Shown here: piece by piece, positions 28,971 to 38,381 of the stretch
Numbering within the stretch: position 1 is the stretch's first letter
Layout: each line of letters opens with the position of its first letter
Assembly (NCBI RefSeq): GCF_003182475.1
Contig: NZ_QGTS01000001.1
Location: 1 to 64,000 of the forward strand
Source of the DNA: Mangrovibacter plantisponsor
GTDB lineage: Bacteria; Pseudomonadota; Gammaproteobacteria; Enterobacterales; Enterobacteriaceae
DNA: 64,000 nt
Reading direction: 5' to 3'
The notes under the pieces: generated by a model
What the model saw: only the letters and a program-made list of their open reading frames with translations
The model's database searches: none
Told to the model about the DNA's origin: nothing
Translations under genes and position numbers: made by a program

Positions 28971-29183
28971 ATGAACAATCCATCAACCGTTAGGATACTC
29001 CGCTTACCTGCGGTTATCCAAAAAACTGGTATGGCAAGGGCAACAATCTACGACTGGTTGAACCCTAAATCACCGCGTTACGACTCAACTTTTCCCAAAA
29101 AGCGAATGCTTGGGGTCAAATCGGTTGGATGGGTTGAATCAGAGATCGATGAATGGCTATCGCAACGCAGCAAACTTATTTGA
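28971..29183 (+). CDS. alpA: AlpA-family transcriptional regulator
   Basis: 70 residues, exactly the length of CP4-57 AlpA. MerR/excisionase-like winged helix: ILRLPAVIQKTGMARATIYDWLNP, then a wing with FPKKRMLGVKSVGWVESEIDEWLSQR. In CP4-57 AlpA activates int transcription and so promotes excision. GAGAGG ribosome-binding site upstream. Divergent from the yfjH-position gene. Confidence 0.92.
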   Translation: MNNPSTVRILRLPAVIQKTGMARATIYDWLNPKSPRYDSTFPKKRMLGVKSVGWVESEIDEWLSQRSKLI

Positions 29184-29308
29184 AAGTGTCACCTGAACAT
29201 ACACTCAAGAGTTGTAATCAGGGTTATTTCATCCTGCTATTTCTGCTATTGATAGCGGAATAGCCATTCCGCTGAATTATTTATTAAATTAATTGAATGG
29301 AGGTATGT

Positions 29309-30721
29309 ATGTCGTGTGGTCGTCCTTTCCCTGTGCATGTGTTCCCGCAGGTCATTAAAAATGCGGTTTATGAAGTGGAACAGCATACGCAGGCTCCCCA
29401 AGCTTTGATTGCTGCATCTGTACTGGGGGTGATTTCGCTTGCCTGCCAGAACCGGATTGATGTGTGCAGACTGAATAATCTGCGCAGCCCGGTATCGCTT
29501 TTTTTACTGACACTGGCGGATTCTGGTGAACGCAAAAGCACCGTGGACAAATTGCTGATGAAGCCATTGTATCAACTGGAAGAAGAATGGTTTGAAAAAT
29601 ATACCCAAGAATTGATTATATGGCGGAATGAGGAAACGACTTTTAGCATTGAAAAGAAAGCCCTAATGTCAAAACTGAAATCAGATATTCGCCGTAACAA
29701 AGATCACTCCACAACGAATGAACGGCTGAAAACGCTGCTGTCGGCGAACCCGAAAACACCGGTCAGGTTCAGGCAGATATTCAATGATGCCACACCAGCG
29801 GCGATAAAAGACTATCTCAGTGGTTGTTGGCGGTCCATCGGGCTTATGTCTGATGAAGCTGGTACCATTTTTAACGGCTATGCGCTGAATGAACTGCCTT
29901 TCATCAATAAAATGTGGGATGGCGCAATGTTTACTGTGGAAAGAAAAAGCGAGCCAGATAAATTAATCAAAGACGCCAGAATGACACTGTCGTTGATGGT
30001 TCAGCCTGATGTGTTCAAAAAAGGGTATCTGGAGCGTAAAGGCGATACAGCGAAAGGGATCGGATTCTTCGCGCGGTGTTTGATGTGTCAGCCTAGTTCA
30101 ACACAGGGTTACAGACAAATTACCAGCCCGGTTGTATCAAGCGAGCATCTACCGGTATTTCATAAACGATTGATGGAGATCGTTAACGAGAGCATTGTCA
30201 GAAATGATGAAAATGCGCGTCAGTGCCTACGTTTCTCTGCAGAAGCCGAAAAGAACTGGATCGAATTTTATAACAAGGTCGAGTCAGAGATGGGGTTGAT
30301 TGGCTTCCTGTCTAACTTTAAGGATTACGCCTCTAAAATGGCGGAAAATATGGCAAGGATTGCCGCTCTGCTGCATAAATTTAATGGTGATGAAGGGGAT
30401 ATATCCCTCAGTGCTGTAGAAGCCGCAGTAGAGATAAGCGCCTGGTATGTGGATGAGTATGTGAGAATTTTCTCTAAACCCCAGACGTTGCTGTTGGTTA
30501 GTTCAGAAGCAGATGAACTTTATTCGTGGATAAAAGATTATTGCTACCGGTGTGTGGTGCCATATATCAGGAAGACAACCATCTTGCAATATGGTCCGAA
30601 CCGGTTCAGAAATCGGAGCAAAGCGAATGAACTTCTCAGTACACTTTATTCGCAAAAGAAAATACGGGCGGAGAAGATAGGGAAAACCATTTTCATACAG
30701 CCTGTTGATATTCTTATATAA
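29309..30721 (+). CDS. yfjI: YfjI-like DUF3987 protein
   Basis: 470 residues from ATG 29309, which has GGAGG six bases upstream (an in-frame ATG at 29297 overlaps that site). The family DUF3987 has a RecA-like core; here ADSGERKST (about 73-81) stands where a P-loop is expected, degenerate compared with GxxxxGKS, followed by IGLMSDEAGTIFNGY and a helical C-terminal part. Such proteins occur in satellites and are thought to act in replication. Position and length agree with CP4-57 yfjI. Confidence 0.83.
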   Translation: MSCGRPFPVHVFPQVIKNAVYEVEQHTQAPQALIAASVLGVISLACQNRIDVCRLNNLRSPVSLFLLTLADSGERKSTVDKLLMKPLYQLEEEWFEKYTQELIIWRNEETTFSIEKKALMSKLKSDIRRNKDHSTTNERLKTLLSANPKTPVRFRQIFNDATPAAIKDYLSGCWRSIGLMSDEAGTIFNGYALNELPFINKMWDGAMFTVERKSEPDKLIKDARMTLSLMVQPDVFKKGYLERKGDTAKGIGFFARCLMCQPSSTQGYRQITSPVVSSEHLPVFHKRLMEIVNESIVRNDENARQCLRFSAEAEKNWIEFYNKVESEMGLIGFLSNFKDYASKMAENMARIAALLHKFNGDEGDISLSAVEAAVEISAWYVDEYVRIFSKPQTLLLVSSEADELYSWIKDYCYRCVVPYIRKTTILQYGPNRFRNRSKANELLSTLYSQKKIRAEKIGKTIFIQPVDILI

Positions 30722-30943
30722 CGAACAGACCAAAGATATGACGCAATAATTTTTTTATTAACCGATCTTCATTACACCTAATTAAAGAGTAACTTTTAAT
30801 CAGTCATCGTAGGCTGTGGCTACTATTTTTCTAGAATTCAGTGTCGGATAGTTATTATATTGTAATTAACCATGCCTGTATATATCACTAGTAGGCCATA
30901 GCCAGTAATGCGATGACTGTTATCCATCGAGGGGTGAATTATT

Positions 30944-31567
30944 ATGAATATCTACGAAAGCGAGTATGGCAGTCATGTTAAATCATACAAAGAAAAGATT
31001 ATCAATGCTATCAAAAAATCTGTTAAAGAACATAGACGTACACTTGCAATACGAGTTGACCTCCATGATCCGGTTATTCAGGACAATGGTGATACCATTT
31101 CCTGTAACGCTAATACAGATTCAGGATCTATATCAAGATTCACTAATTCCTTGAAAGCTAAACTGGCAGCAGATGAACAGCGTAAGCGCAAGGAGGGTAA
31201 ACGAGTACATCCTAATACGCTCCGATATGCGTGGGTACGGGAATTTACCCAGAATGGTAAACGCCACTTTCACCTATTTCTGTTTCTAAATAAGGATGCT
31301 TACTATCATCTGGGGGATTTCAATCTGGATGAAGATACGTTAAGGACTATGATCACCTCAGCATGGTGTAGCGCATTAAGTCTGACTACTGAAGAGGGAC
31401 AGCACCTAGTGCAGTATCCTTCTAACTGTAAATATACCCTGAATCGTGATGATATTCTTAATGATATTTATCCCGGCGATTTACTGAACCGAATTGATTA
31501 TCTCACCAAAGTGAAAAGCAAGAACTTTGATGACGGTTATAGGTCGTTTGGGTGTAGCAATAATTAA
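30944..31567 (+). CDS. yfjJ: YfjJ/YagK-type inovirus Gp2-like replication protein
   Basis: 207 residues of the YagK/YfjJ C-terminal domain family, related to inovirus gene 2 replication proteins. Conserved stretches are TLAIRVDLHDP (strand with a conserved Asp), RYAWVREFTQNGKRHFHLFLFLNKDAYY containing a His-rich strand similar to HUH nickases, and CKYTLNRD. GAGGGG ribosome-binding site. The 222-base gap before it is A+T-rich and I see nothing in it. Follows yfjI as in CP4-57. Confidence 0.85.
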   Translation: MNIYESEYGSHVKSYKEKIINAIKKSVKEHRRTLAIRVDLHDPVIQDNGDTISCNANTDSGSISRFTNSLKAKLAADEQRKRKEGKRVHPNTLRYAWVREFTQNGKRHFHLFLFLNKDAYYHLGDFNLDEDTLRTMITSAWCSALSLTTEEGQHLVQYPSNCKYTLNRDDILNDIYPGDLLNRIDYLTKVKSKNFDDGYRSFGCSNN

Positions 31568-31656
31568 TTGGCATTAATTAGCGCCCTTATCAAGGAGATA
31601 AGGGCTGGCGAGTATCAATAGAAACAATAATAGTTATAGCACTATCACTAGCTGCT

Positions 31657-33194
31657 TTATCCCTCGTTCAAAGTATCAACAACTTGCTCTAACCATAGTC
31701 GGTCATCTTGACACCTTGTGAGATCATCTACTGGAATTACTATTAACAAATGGTTAAACTCATGGGAAATACGTAGTTTGTTTCGCAACCGCCGTTTCTG
31801 TTCTTCAATACTTCCATCCACACGTCTCGAAATAAGAATTAATTTCCGTCCTTTATTCTCAACCAGTTCACGGAAAAGTCCATTAATATGGCTATCATCT
31901 TTATTAAATCCAAAACCTACAACAATAATAGCATCAGATTCAGCATAAGCATCAAAAAGACTAACATATCGTCTTGACATAGTTACTGATGTTAAAGGCT
32001 TAAGACCGCTTTGCGTCAGCATGAATGGAACATGGATCTGACTTTGATCTACGTTATCTGGATTTTCACAAGTGATAACCGCATTTTTATAAGGATTATA
32101 GTAGTCGTGTACACTGCCGTTTAGGTGAATAATTTGTGGTAATTCTATATTCATACCACGGAAAACCTCTGCCAGAAGGCTGTTATAATTAGCCGTACCA
32201 ATGGCTGAAATTGTTAGATCACCATCAAATGTAGCTAAGTCATGATAATAGCCATGATCGGGAAGATCTTCGATAGATGGTGCCTGGGCACTAATATAAT
32301 CGCGTGCGATCTTGAGGAAAATAACCATCCGAGTAAACTTAGCCCATTCTGTGGAAGGTGAGAAGAGATATCGGAAATGGTCATCTATCAATTTCTGGTA
32401 GTCGAGTACTGTTGTGAACAGATTCTCTAATGCTTTTTGGGCTATAGCACAGAAAAGTGTAAGAGCTGTTGCATCCTCATCAATATTGAAATTTCTATTT
32501 TCTTCCAGCAATAGTTCCAAAGCTGTCGAACCAATGCGGTTAAACTCCAGACGGAACATACCGGTAATATCATCGAAGATGGGTAAATCATCCGGTGCAG
32601 CCTCAAATAACTCTTGGTTTAGGCGTTGAACAAGAGATTGTCCGTGTGCACCGACCAATAATTGTAAAAATGATATGACGTACCTTTTTAAATCATCATT
32701 GTTATCTGATTCTCGTACCACGTCCAACATAGCAGAGTAATATTCAGACTCGAATAATTTAACATCTCTGGCTAGTAGCTCGTTAAGACGAATATCATGT
32801 GTATACAGACGCTCACCAATGACATGTCCTGTTAACTCTGAAAATAAATTTTCCAATATGGCCTTATCAATTCCTAGAGTTAATAGGGTATCATCACACT
32901 CTTGATCAAAACGATTTAGACGGCGAATTATTTCTTCACGTTTATATTCGATAGATGATTCAATAATACTGGAAAACTCGTTACGTCCAAAAGCATAAAT
33001 GCTTTTATCAGCATACCCCTGAGGTAGCCAATCATTGGCGTAAGGTGAGCGTGAATCCACTAATCGCAGTTGTTGGCGGAGCTCGGTTTTATACTGACTT
33101 GGATCTTGTCTAAAAAGATCAATAGCAAATTTGCCTCCACTTGGTAAACCATAACCAATTTCTGCACCAGCACCAAAAAAAATCCTAAATTCAT
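31657..33194 (-). pseudogene. SIR2-like NAD-binding protein, N-terminus out of frame at a T8 run
   Basis: The long frame (31657-33060 with only GTG available, open to about 33207) encodes the body of a SIR2-like protein. Upstream in the same frame lies the nucleotide-binding signature FFGAGAEIGYGLPSGGKFA, but no ATG precedes it. An ATG at 33194 with AGGTG seven bases ahead encodes MNLGF in another frame, and joins the body if the ribosome or polymerase steps back one base on the eight T at about 33175-33182. The joined product would be 512 residues, with HLNGSVHD at about 356 and VVGFGFNKDDSH at about 425, typical of SIR2-like defence effectors that deplete NAD+. Read literally, the 33194 frame stops after 43 codons. 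Either a disabled gene, a sequencing slip, or slippage-controlled expression. Confidence 0.75.
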
Positions 33195-33316
33195 AGCCAT
33201 CACCTACTTATTTAAGTTAACTAGTGGAACCGCTTATCAGTATATAAAAAAATTCTTTATAACTCTGGCCTTTCAGTTTATAAAAAGCCATTTTATATTC
33301 AATTTATCTTAGGATA

Positions 33317-33688
33317 TTAATAGTCATTGGCAAGCCCACTACTGAATAACGTTTCCGCATTTTCAGCTACAGCTATAGCATTTCGTACATCCTGCCGTTT
33401 CAAAACTAACACCCGTAATTTACCCTTTACTTCGGCGACGGATTCGATTCGTCTGTAAGCACTAGGATGATGTTCGGCATATAGTGCCAGTCCTTTCAGT
33501 TTGGGCAAAGCATCAGCCAAATGTAGGCCATGTGGATCTACCAAGTCCACAACCATTTTGCCATCCTGTTCGGCAAAGAACAGGAAATCGGGACGAACAA
33601 TCTTGTACTGTTCGGCTATCAGGGAAGCCCAATACGTTGATTCACAGAAAGAATCAGAACGCTGAAAAATTGGCGGTAATCTTAACAC
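33317..33688 (-). pseudogene. C-terminal remnant of a helicase/restriction-type protein
   Basis: About 123 codons beginning with GTG at 33688. The stretch KIVRPDFLFF..DGKMVVDLVDPHG followed by ADALPKLKGLALYAEHHPSAYRRIESVAEVKGKLRVL resembles the C-terminal end of large DEAD/DEAH-helicase proteins of the type III restriction (Res) kind, which are several hundred residues longer. No helicase motifs are present, so this is a fragment. It lies in the same orientation behind the SIR2-like gene, in the cargo slot between yfjJ and yfjP. Confidence 0.65.
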
Positions 33689-33801
33689 TAATCAACGGCT
33701 TCATCGATCCTTAAACCGAGAGATGTAGGTTGTTCCAGCATGCCTTTAGCCCAGTTTCCACTATCTAAGTGGCACCAGATAATCCAAATATTTTCAGACA
33801 T
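33688..33801 (-). CDS. Possible 37-residue ORF overlapping the helicase remnant
   Basis: Reads MSENIWIIWCHLDSG and so on, ending RIDEAVD. Its TAG shares one base with the GTG of the next frame (TAGTG), a coupling-like junction, and AGAGAAA lies about 10 bases before its ATG. It is antisense to the leader of yfjP. It may be the tail of another broken gene; no family recognised. Confidence 0.3.
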   Translation of the reverse strand: MSENIWIIWCHLDSGNWAKGMLEQPTSLGLRIDEAVD

Positions 33802-33883
33802 ATATCATTTCTCTGAACACAACCATCCATATGGCGAACCTGTGGGTTCGCCGTTGTTATTTTATTTTCTGTCTGGAAAAATC

Positions 33884-34747
33884 ATGAGTAAACAAGAGGG
33901 TATCAATACCATCAACAAGGCGATGGCCGCGCTGCCTACACGCCTTTCTGATACGATCCTAAAACACATACACTTGCTTACTGAATATGAACCTGTGATC
34001 GGCATTATGGGTAAAACCGGAGCGGGTAAGTCATCACTGTGCAACGCTTTGTTTGCCGGGGAAGTATCACCCGTCAGCGATGTGGCGGCCTGTACCCGTG
34101 AGCCACTGCGCTTTCGACTGCAGGTTGGCGACCACTATATGACCATCGTGGACCTGCCCGGCGTAGGCGAAAGTGGTGCTCGAGATACCGAGTATGCTGC
34201 GCTGTACCGAGAACAGCTTCCCCGGCTCGACCTGGTGCTGTGGTTGATCAAGGCTGATGACCGGGCTCTGGCAGTAGATGAACACTTTTATCATCAGGTG
34301 ATTGGGGAGGCTTACCGGCATAAAGTGCTGTTTGTTATCAGCCAGTCGGATAAGGCCGAACCCACCAGCGGTGGGGGACCATTGTCCATGGCACAGAAGC
34401 AGAATATCAGCCGCAAAATCTGTCTGTTGCATGAGCTGTTCCAGCCTGCACATCCAGTGTGTGCGGTGTCTGTCCGTCTGCAGTGGGGACTGCGGATGAT
34501 GGCCGAGCGAATGATTAAGTGCCTGCCACGTGAGGCCACCAGCCCGGTGGTGTCGCAACTCCAGTCTTCCTTTCGCACGTCGGTAGTCCGGGAGCAGGCT
34601 CGTAGCGATTTTGGTGAAACCGTCGGCGCTGTACTCGATAGCATCAGTGCCTTTCCCCTAATACCCGCCCCGGTGCGGGCCGTCATTCAGGCTGTGCGCA
34701 CCACCGTGGTGTCAGTGGCCCGCGCCGTCTGGGATTTCTTCTTCTGA
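33884..34747 (+). CDS. yfjP: YfjP/YeeP-family GTPase
   Basis: 287 residues from ATG 33884 (MSKQEGINTINKAM), the length of CP4-57 YfjP; the frame is open 48 codons further upstream but without family similarity. Era/HflX-type GTPase motifs: G1 GKTGAGKSS (about 46), G3 DLPGVGE, G4 SQSDK. The hydrophobic C-terminus (LIPAPVRAVIQAVRTTVVSVARAVWDFFF) suggests membrane contact. Cellular role unknown. First gene of the right-hand CP4-57 backbone. Confidence 0.9.
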   Translation: MSKQEGINTINKAMAALPTRLSDTILKHIHLLTEYEPVIGIMGKTGAGKSSLCNALFAGEVSPVSDVAACTREPLRFRLQVGDHYMTIVDLPGVGESGARDTEYAALYREQLPRLDLVLWLIKADDRALAVDEHFYHQVIGEAYRHKVLFVISQSDKAEPTSGGGPLSMAQKQNISRKICLLHELFQPAHPVCAVSVRLQWGLRMMAERMIKCLPREATSPVVSQLQSSFRTSVVREQARSDFGETVGAVLDSISAFPLIPAPVRAVIQAVRTTVVSVARAVWDFFF

Positions 34748-34838
34748 GTATTTAATCCATCCCTGTTATTTCCCTAACCCTGTCGCCGATGCGACGGGGA
34801 TTCCTTTTATTTGTTTTCCCGTTATGAGGAGTCTGCTT

Positions 34839-35660
34839 ATGACCCGTCTGGCTTCGCGCTTTGGCGCAGCAAATCTTATCCGTCGCGACCGCCCGTTAAC
34901 CCGTGAGGAGCTGTTTCGCGTGGTGCCCAGCGTATTCAGCGAGGACAAACATGAATCCCGCAGTGAGCGTTATACCTATATACCCACCATCTCCCTGCTG
35001 GGCAGCCTGCAACAGGAGGGCTTCCATCCATTCTTTGCCTGTCAGACCCGTGTGCGTGACCCGGGTCGACGCGAGCACACCAAGCACATGCTGCGTCTGC
35101 GGCGTGAGGGGCAGATTACCGGTAAACAGGTACCGGAAATCATTCTGCTTAATTCACATGACGGCACCAGTTCCTACCAGATGCTGCCGGGGTTATTCAG
35201 AGCAGTGTGTCAGAACGGTCTTGTCTGCGGCGAGTCGTTTGGCGAGGTAAGGGTGCCACACAAGGGGGACGTGGTGAGTCAGGTGATTGAAGGCGCGTAT
35301 GAGGTACTGGGGATTTTTGACCGGGTGGAGGAGAAGCGGGATGCCATGCAGTCGTTGCTGTTACCGCTACCTGCGCAGCAGGCACTGGCAAAAGCCGCGC
35401 TTACGTATCGTTTTGGTGAGGACCACCAGCCGGTTACTGAATCGCAGATACTCTCCCCGCGCCGCTTGCAGGATGAGAGCAATGACCTTTGGACCACCTA
35501 TCAGCGGATTCAGGAAAACCTGATTAAGGGCGGACTCAGCGGGCGTAATGCTAAAGGCGGACGGACGCATACCCGTGCCGTGCGTGGCATTGACGGGGAC
35601 GTGAAGCTTAACCGTGCGCTGTGGGTGATGGCAGAAACACTGCTCACGCAATTGCAGTAG
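34839..35660 (+). CDS. yfjQ: YfjQ-like DUF932/DUF945 protein
   Basis: 273 residues from ATG 34839 (MTRLASRFG), with GAGGA upstream, exactly the YfjQ length. Members of this family are found in conjugative and integrative elements; function is unknown, although some relatives are called LGT domain or plasmid-related. Recognisable: YIPTISLLGSLQQEGFHPFFACQTRVRDP and EIILLNSHDGTSSYQML. 91 bases after yfjP. Confidence 0.88.
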   Translation: MTRLASRFGAANLIRRDRPLTREELFRVVPSVFSEDKHESRSERYTYIPTISLLGSLQQEGFHPFFACQTRVRDPGRREHTKHMLRLRREGQITGKQVPEIILLNSHDGTSSYQMLPGLFRAVCQNGLVCGESFGEVRVPHKGDVVSQVIEGAYEVLGIFDRVEEKRDAMQSLLLPLPAQQALAKAALTYRFGEDHQPVTESQILSPRRLQDESNDLWTTYQRIQENLIKGGLSGRNAKGGRTHTRAVRGIDGDVKLNRALWVMAETLLTQLQ

Positions 35661-35876
35661 ACGTTTCATGTTGCCATATTGTTAATATCGGACACCACCT
35701 GTCCGCATCGCTATGTGCTCGTGTGCCTCAATCTCCCGGTTATAGCCTTTAACCCCCATTACATCTGGCTTTTGCAGAAATAAAAAATAGTTTCTGCGGT
35801 GTCCATACCCTGTCCGCCCCCCTCTTTAAAGTAATCACATCATTTTCAGTTAGTTAACTTTTCTGGAGAACCTCTC

Positions 35877-36578
35877 ATGACACAGGCAGAGCGCCGCCAT
35901 GACCGGCTGGCTGTCAGGCTGTCACTGATAATCAGCCGTCTGGTTGCGGGTGAAACGTTGAGCGTGCGGAAACTGGCGGCTGAGTTTGGCGTGTCAGTGC
36001 GCACGCTGCGGCGTGATTTTCGTGAACGACTGATGTATCTGGACCTGGAGTATCAGTCCGGATACTGCCGCTTACGCACTGCTGGCAGTGAGATGCAGAT
36101 GGTGCCCGACGTGCTTATCTTTGCCCACCGCAGCGGGCTGGCCGGACTTTTTCCCGGCCTTGACCGCCGTCTGGTGAACGCTCTGCTGATGTGCGATGAG
36201 TCTCCCTGCGTGATAGCACCAGCCAGGCCGGTTCCTTCGCCTTCAGGAGCATTGTCTTTTTGGAGACTAATTCAGGCCATTACCGGGCGCAGGCGGGTGA
36301 CGCTGATTGCGGAGGGGAGACGCTGTGAGCGCCTGGCTCCCTGCCGGTTACTCATCCACCAGCAGACCTGGTATCTGGTGGCTGAACACGAAGGGCATAT
36401 CGCCTTATTCACACTTGATGAAATCCATCTGATTCAGCCTTTACAGGAGACTTTCCGCCGCAATGACAATCTGTGTCGCCTGGTTGAAGATCCGGTCTTC
36501 ATTCAGGCCTTACCCCACTTTCGCTTTATCCAGCAGTCACTGCTTACGTTTATTCCGGCTGACAGCCCACCGGAATAG
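35877..36578 (+). CDS. yfjR: YfjR, DeoR-type HTH / WYL-domain regulator
   Basis: 233 residues, equal to CP4-57 YfjR. N-terminal DeoR-like helix-turn-helix (about 22-55: [24 protein letters not shown]) and a C-terminal WYL-like ligand domain (about 135-205: [30 protein letters not shown]). Probably an element-encoded regulator. CTGGAGAACC ribosome-binding site. The 216-base gap in front shows no other gene. Confidence 0.9.
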   Translation: MTQAERRHDRLAVRLSLIISRLVAGETLSVRKLAAEFGVSVRTLRRDFRERLMYLDLEYQSGYCRLRTAGSEMQMVPDVLIFAHRSGLAGLFPGLDRRLVNALLMCDESPCVIAPARPVPSPSGALSFWRLIQAITGRRRVTLIAEGRRCERLAPCRLLIHQQTWYLVAEHEGHIALFTLDEIHLIQPLQETFRRNDNLCRLVEDPVFIQALPHFRFIQQSLLTFIPADSPPE

Positions 36579-36618
36579 CGCAGGCGTTGTTATCAACCCG
36601 GTAACAGGGAGGAGCCCA

Positions 36619-36855
36619 GTGCCCGTTATTGCCATTATCGCCATTGTTATCATCGTCATCATTCTGAATAAAACCGGAGTGTCCGACAGCCTCACGGCCC
36701 TGACACTTGCCACAGTTGCCGCACTACTGACGGGTGGTGGCGCAGCCGGTGCTGCCAGTGTTGCGCTGACGCCGTTCGTTGGCGTGCCTGTGGGTATTTT
36801 CGTGGGGATTTATGTCTTTGCCAAAGTGGTTCGTCTGATTTCAGGGAAAAAATAA
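36619..36855 (+). CDS. ypjK: Small membrane protein YpjK
   Basis: 78 residues from GTG 36619, preceded by a strong GGGAGG at seven bases. Two hydrophobic segments (AIIAIVIIVIIL near the N-terminus and a Gly/Ala-rich stretch about 30-70, FVGVPVGIFVGIYVFAKVV). Its stop TAA overlaps the next ATG (TAATG). Position matches ypjK of CP4-57. Unknown role. Confidence 0.8.
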   Translation: MPVIAIIAIVIIVIILNKTGVSDSLTALTLATVAALLTGGGAAGAASVALTPFVGVPVGIFVGIYVFAKVVRLISGKK

Positions 36856-37295
36856 TGAAACGTAAAACACTACCTCTGCTGGCGCTGGTTGCCACCACTC
36901 TGTTTCTGAGCGCCTGCGATGACAGGAGTGATGACCTCAAAGCTATCAGTAAATTTAAGGACCTCACGCCTCCGCGCTTCAGCGATGTGGTGAGCCGTCA
37001 GGATGATGTCAGGGAAGAGTGGTCGCAGATTACTCTCTCAGGTCCTACTCTACAGGTCTTACGTACCAATCAGTCGCCCGATGGCTGCGAGGGCGGCAGT
37101 TACTACTACCTCGTGGATATGGAGGAAAAAATCGTCCAGCCGCTGATGAATGCGCTGTGTATTGCCGACAACATCAGCCTGGAATACCACGAGAAAACTG
37201 ACCCGCGCACCCGGGAGCGTTTCCTTGAATATTCCCATGACGGCAAATTGATGGGACGGCTGCTGATACCCTCAAATCCTGATAACCGGGAATAA
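36855..37295 (+). CDS. yfjS: Lipoprotein YfjS
   Basis: 146 residues. Signal peptide with the lipobox FLSAC; Asp-Asp follows the cysteine (CDDRSDD), which by the +2 rule would favour retention in the inner membrane. Remainder soluble, with two further cysteines (SPDGCEGGSYYY and ALCIADN). Overlaps ypjK by one base. CP4-57 backbone gene of unknown function. Confidence 0.85.
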   Translation: MKRKTLPLLALVATTLFLSACDDRSDDLKAISKFKDLTPPRFSDVVSRQDDVREEWSQITLSGPTLQVLRTNQSPDGCEGGSYYYLVDMEEKIVQPLMNALCIADNISLEYHEKTDPRTRERFLEYSHDGKLMGRLLIPSNPDNRE

Positions 37296-37318
37296 ATACA
37301 AAGACAAAGGAGACAGAA

Positions 37319-37786
37319 ATGAAAATAAATTCTTTAAATCGGCTCATGCTCGCAGGCGTGCTGCTTGTCAGCTTCAATGCCTCTGCGGTTTCAGGGCTCT
37401 GGCAACAGGGGTACGGTCAGGGCAATGCGGAATACAGTGTGACGAATAGCAGCGGAAAGATGTTCACCATCAACTGCACAGAAAATCCGGACCAGAACGG
37501 TATTTACCAGCACTCGGTTTTTCTGACCCTCGCAGGTGATAAAACGATCAGCTCGCATGATGACAGTACTGACATCACAGTGGTGATGGACCATAAGCAA
37601 TATGCCATTCCCTCGACCCTTGGCTGGCGTAATGGTGATAATGCCTGGTTTAGTTTCATCATGGATATCCGTAAGGCCAGGCAGTTCGACGTCTACGTCA
37701 ATGACCGCAAAGCAGGGACCTTCAGCGTTGACCTGACGAACGCTACGAAGGCACTGCCAACATTAGCAGGCTGCACTAACGAGTGA
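37319..37786 (+). CDS. yfjT: Secreted protein YfjT
   Basis: 155 residues with an N-terminal signal peptide (LMLAGVLLVSFNASA). The mature part has two cysteines (FTINCTEN and LAGCTNE) that could pair in the periplasm. AAAGGAGA ribosome-binding site, 23 bases after yfjS. Last recognisable CP4-57 gene in this window; yfjU-like genes do not follow. Confidence 0.85.
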   Translation: MKINSLNRLMLAGVLLVSFNASAVSGLWQQGYGQGNAEYSVTNSSGKMFTINCTENPDQNGIYQHSVFLTLAGDKTISSHDDSTDITVVMDHKQYAIPSTLGWRNGDNAWFSFIMDIRKARQFDVYVNDRKAGTFSVDLTNATKALPTLAGCTNE

Positions 37787-37982
37787 CTGTTGTGCTTTCC
37801 ATCCATAACAAAATACCTGGCTGCCAGAGGCAGTCAGGGCTTATTTTTTCTTTTTATTTCCACCGATTAGTCCAGGCACTTCCGAATGATGAGCGAAGTG
37901 GCCAATTTTAGTTGACCATATAGAAATGATAAAATAATTACGTGTTATGTTGAGATTATTTATTTAGCGGTTGAGAGAAACT

Positions 37983-38171
37983 ATGGATAAAATTTGTGAT
38001 AAGTGTGCACACATGATGAGTGCATGTACTTGTGGAACTTGTGAGAACTGTGACGAGAAAGAGTCGGACTGTACCTGCAAAAAATGTAGCCAGTGCAATA
38101 ACCTTGAGGACTTCTGCTCTTGCAGAATTTGTGAAGAATGTAGTGAAAAAGAAGCAGAGTGCTGCTGTTAA
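37983..38171 (+). CDS. Cysteine-rich small protein (17 Cys in 62 residues)
   Basis: 62 residues from ATG 37983. Made of a repeating CxxC-x(6,7)-CxC unit: CDKCAHMMSACTC, CENCDEKESDCTC, CSQCNNLEDFCSC, CEECSEKEAECCC. Four near-identical repeats of such pairs are what metallothionein- or zinc-knuckle-like metal-binding proteins show; this assignment is inference. Acidic between cysteines. No signal peptide or membrane segment. The DNA is A+T-rich; GAGAGAAA lies before the ATG. I know of no named family for it. Confidence 0.65.
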   Translation: MDKICDKCAHMMSACTCGTCENCDEKESDCTCKKCSQCNNLEDFCSCRICEECSEKEAECCC

Positions 38172-38381
38172 AATGTTAACAATACTGGCTGCAGGAGCTA
38201 CCTGCCTGCAGCTCCGATTGCCGACGTACCCCGCTCCCAGTTGGTTAGTGTATTTCGATTCTTGTAATAATCGCTGGACTCACAGCTCGAAGCGGACATA
38301 CTTACTGGATTGAAGGTCCGCTGTGAGCGAACAGCAGACATCAGCAATGATCGTTTAGAGATAAAAATATAACAGTGATAT

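Noticed and set aside
31657-33060. Reading the SIR2-like gene as starting at GTG 33060
   Set aside because: This start would remove the nucleotide-binding GAGAE motif, which lies in the same open frame just upstream, and no ribosome-binding site precedes the GTG.
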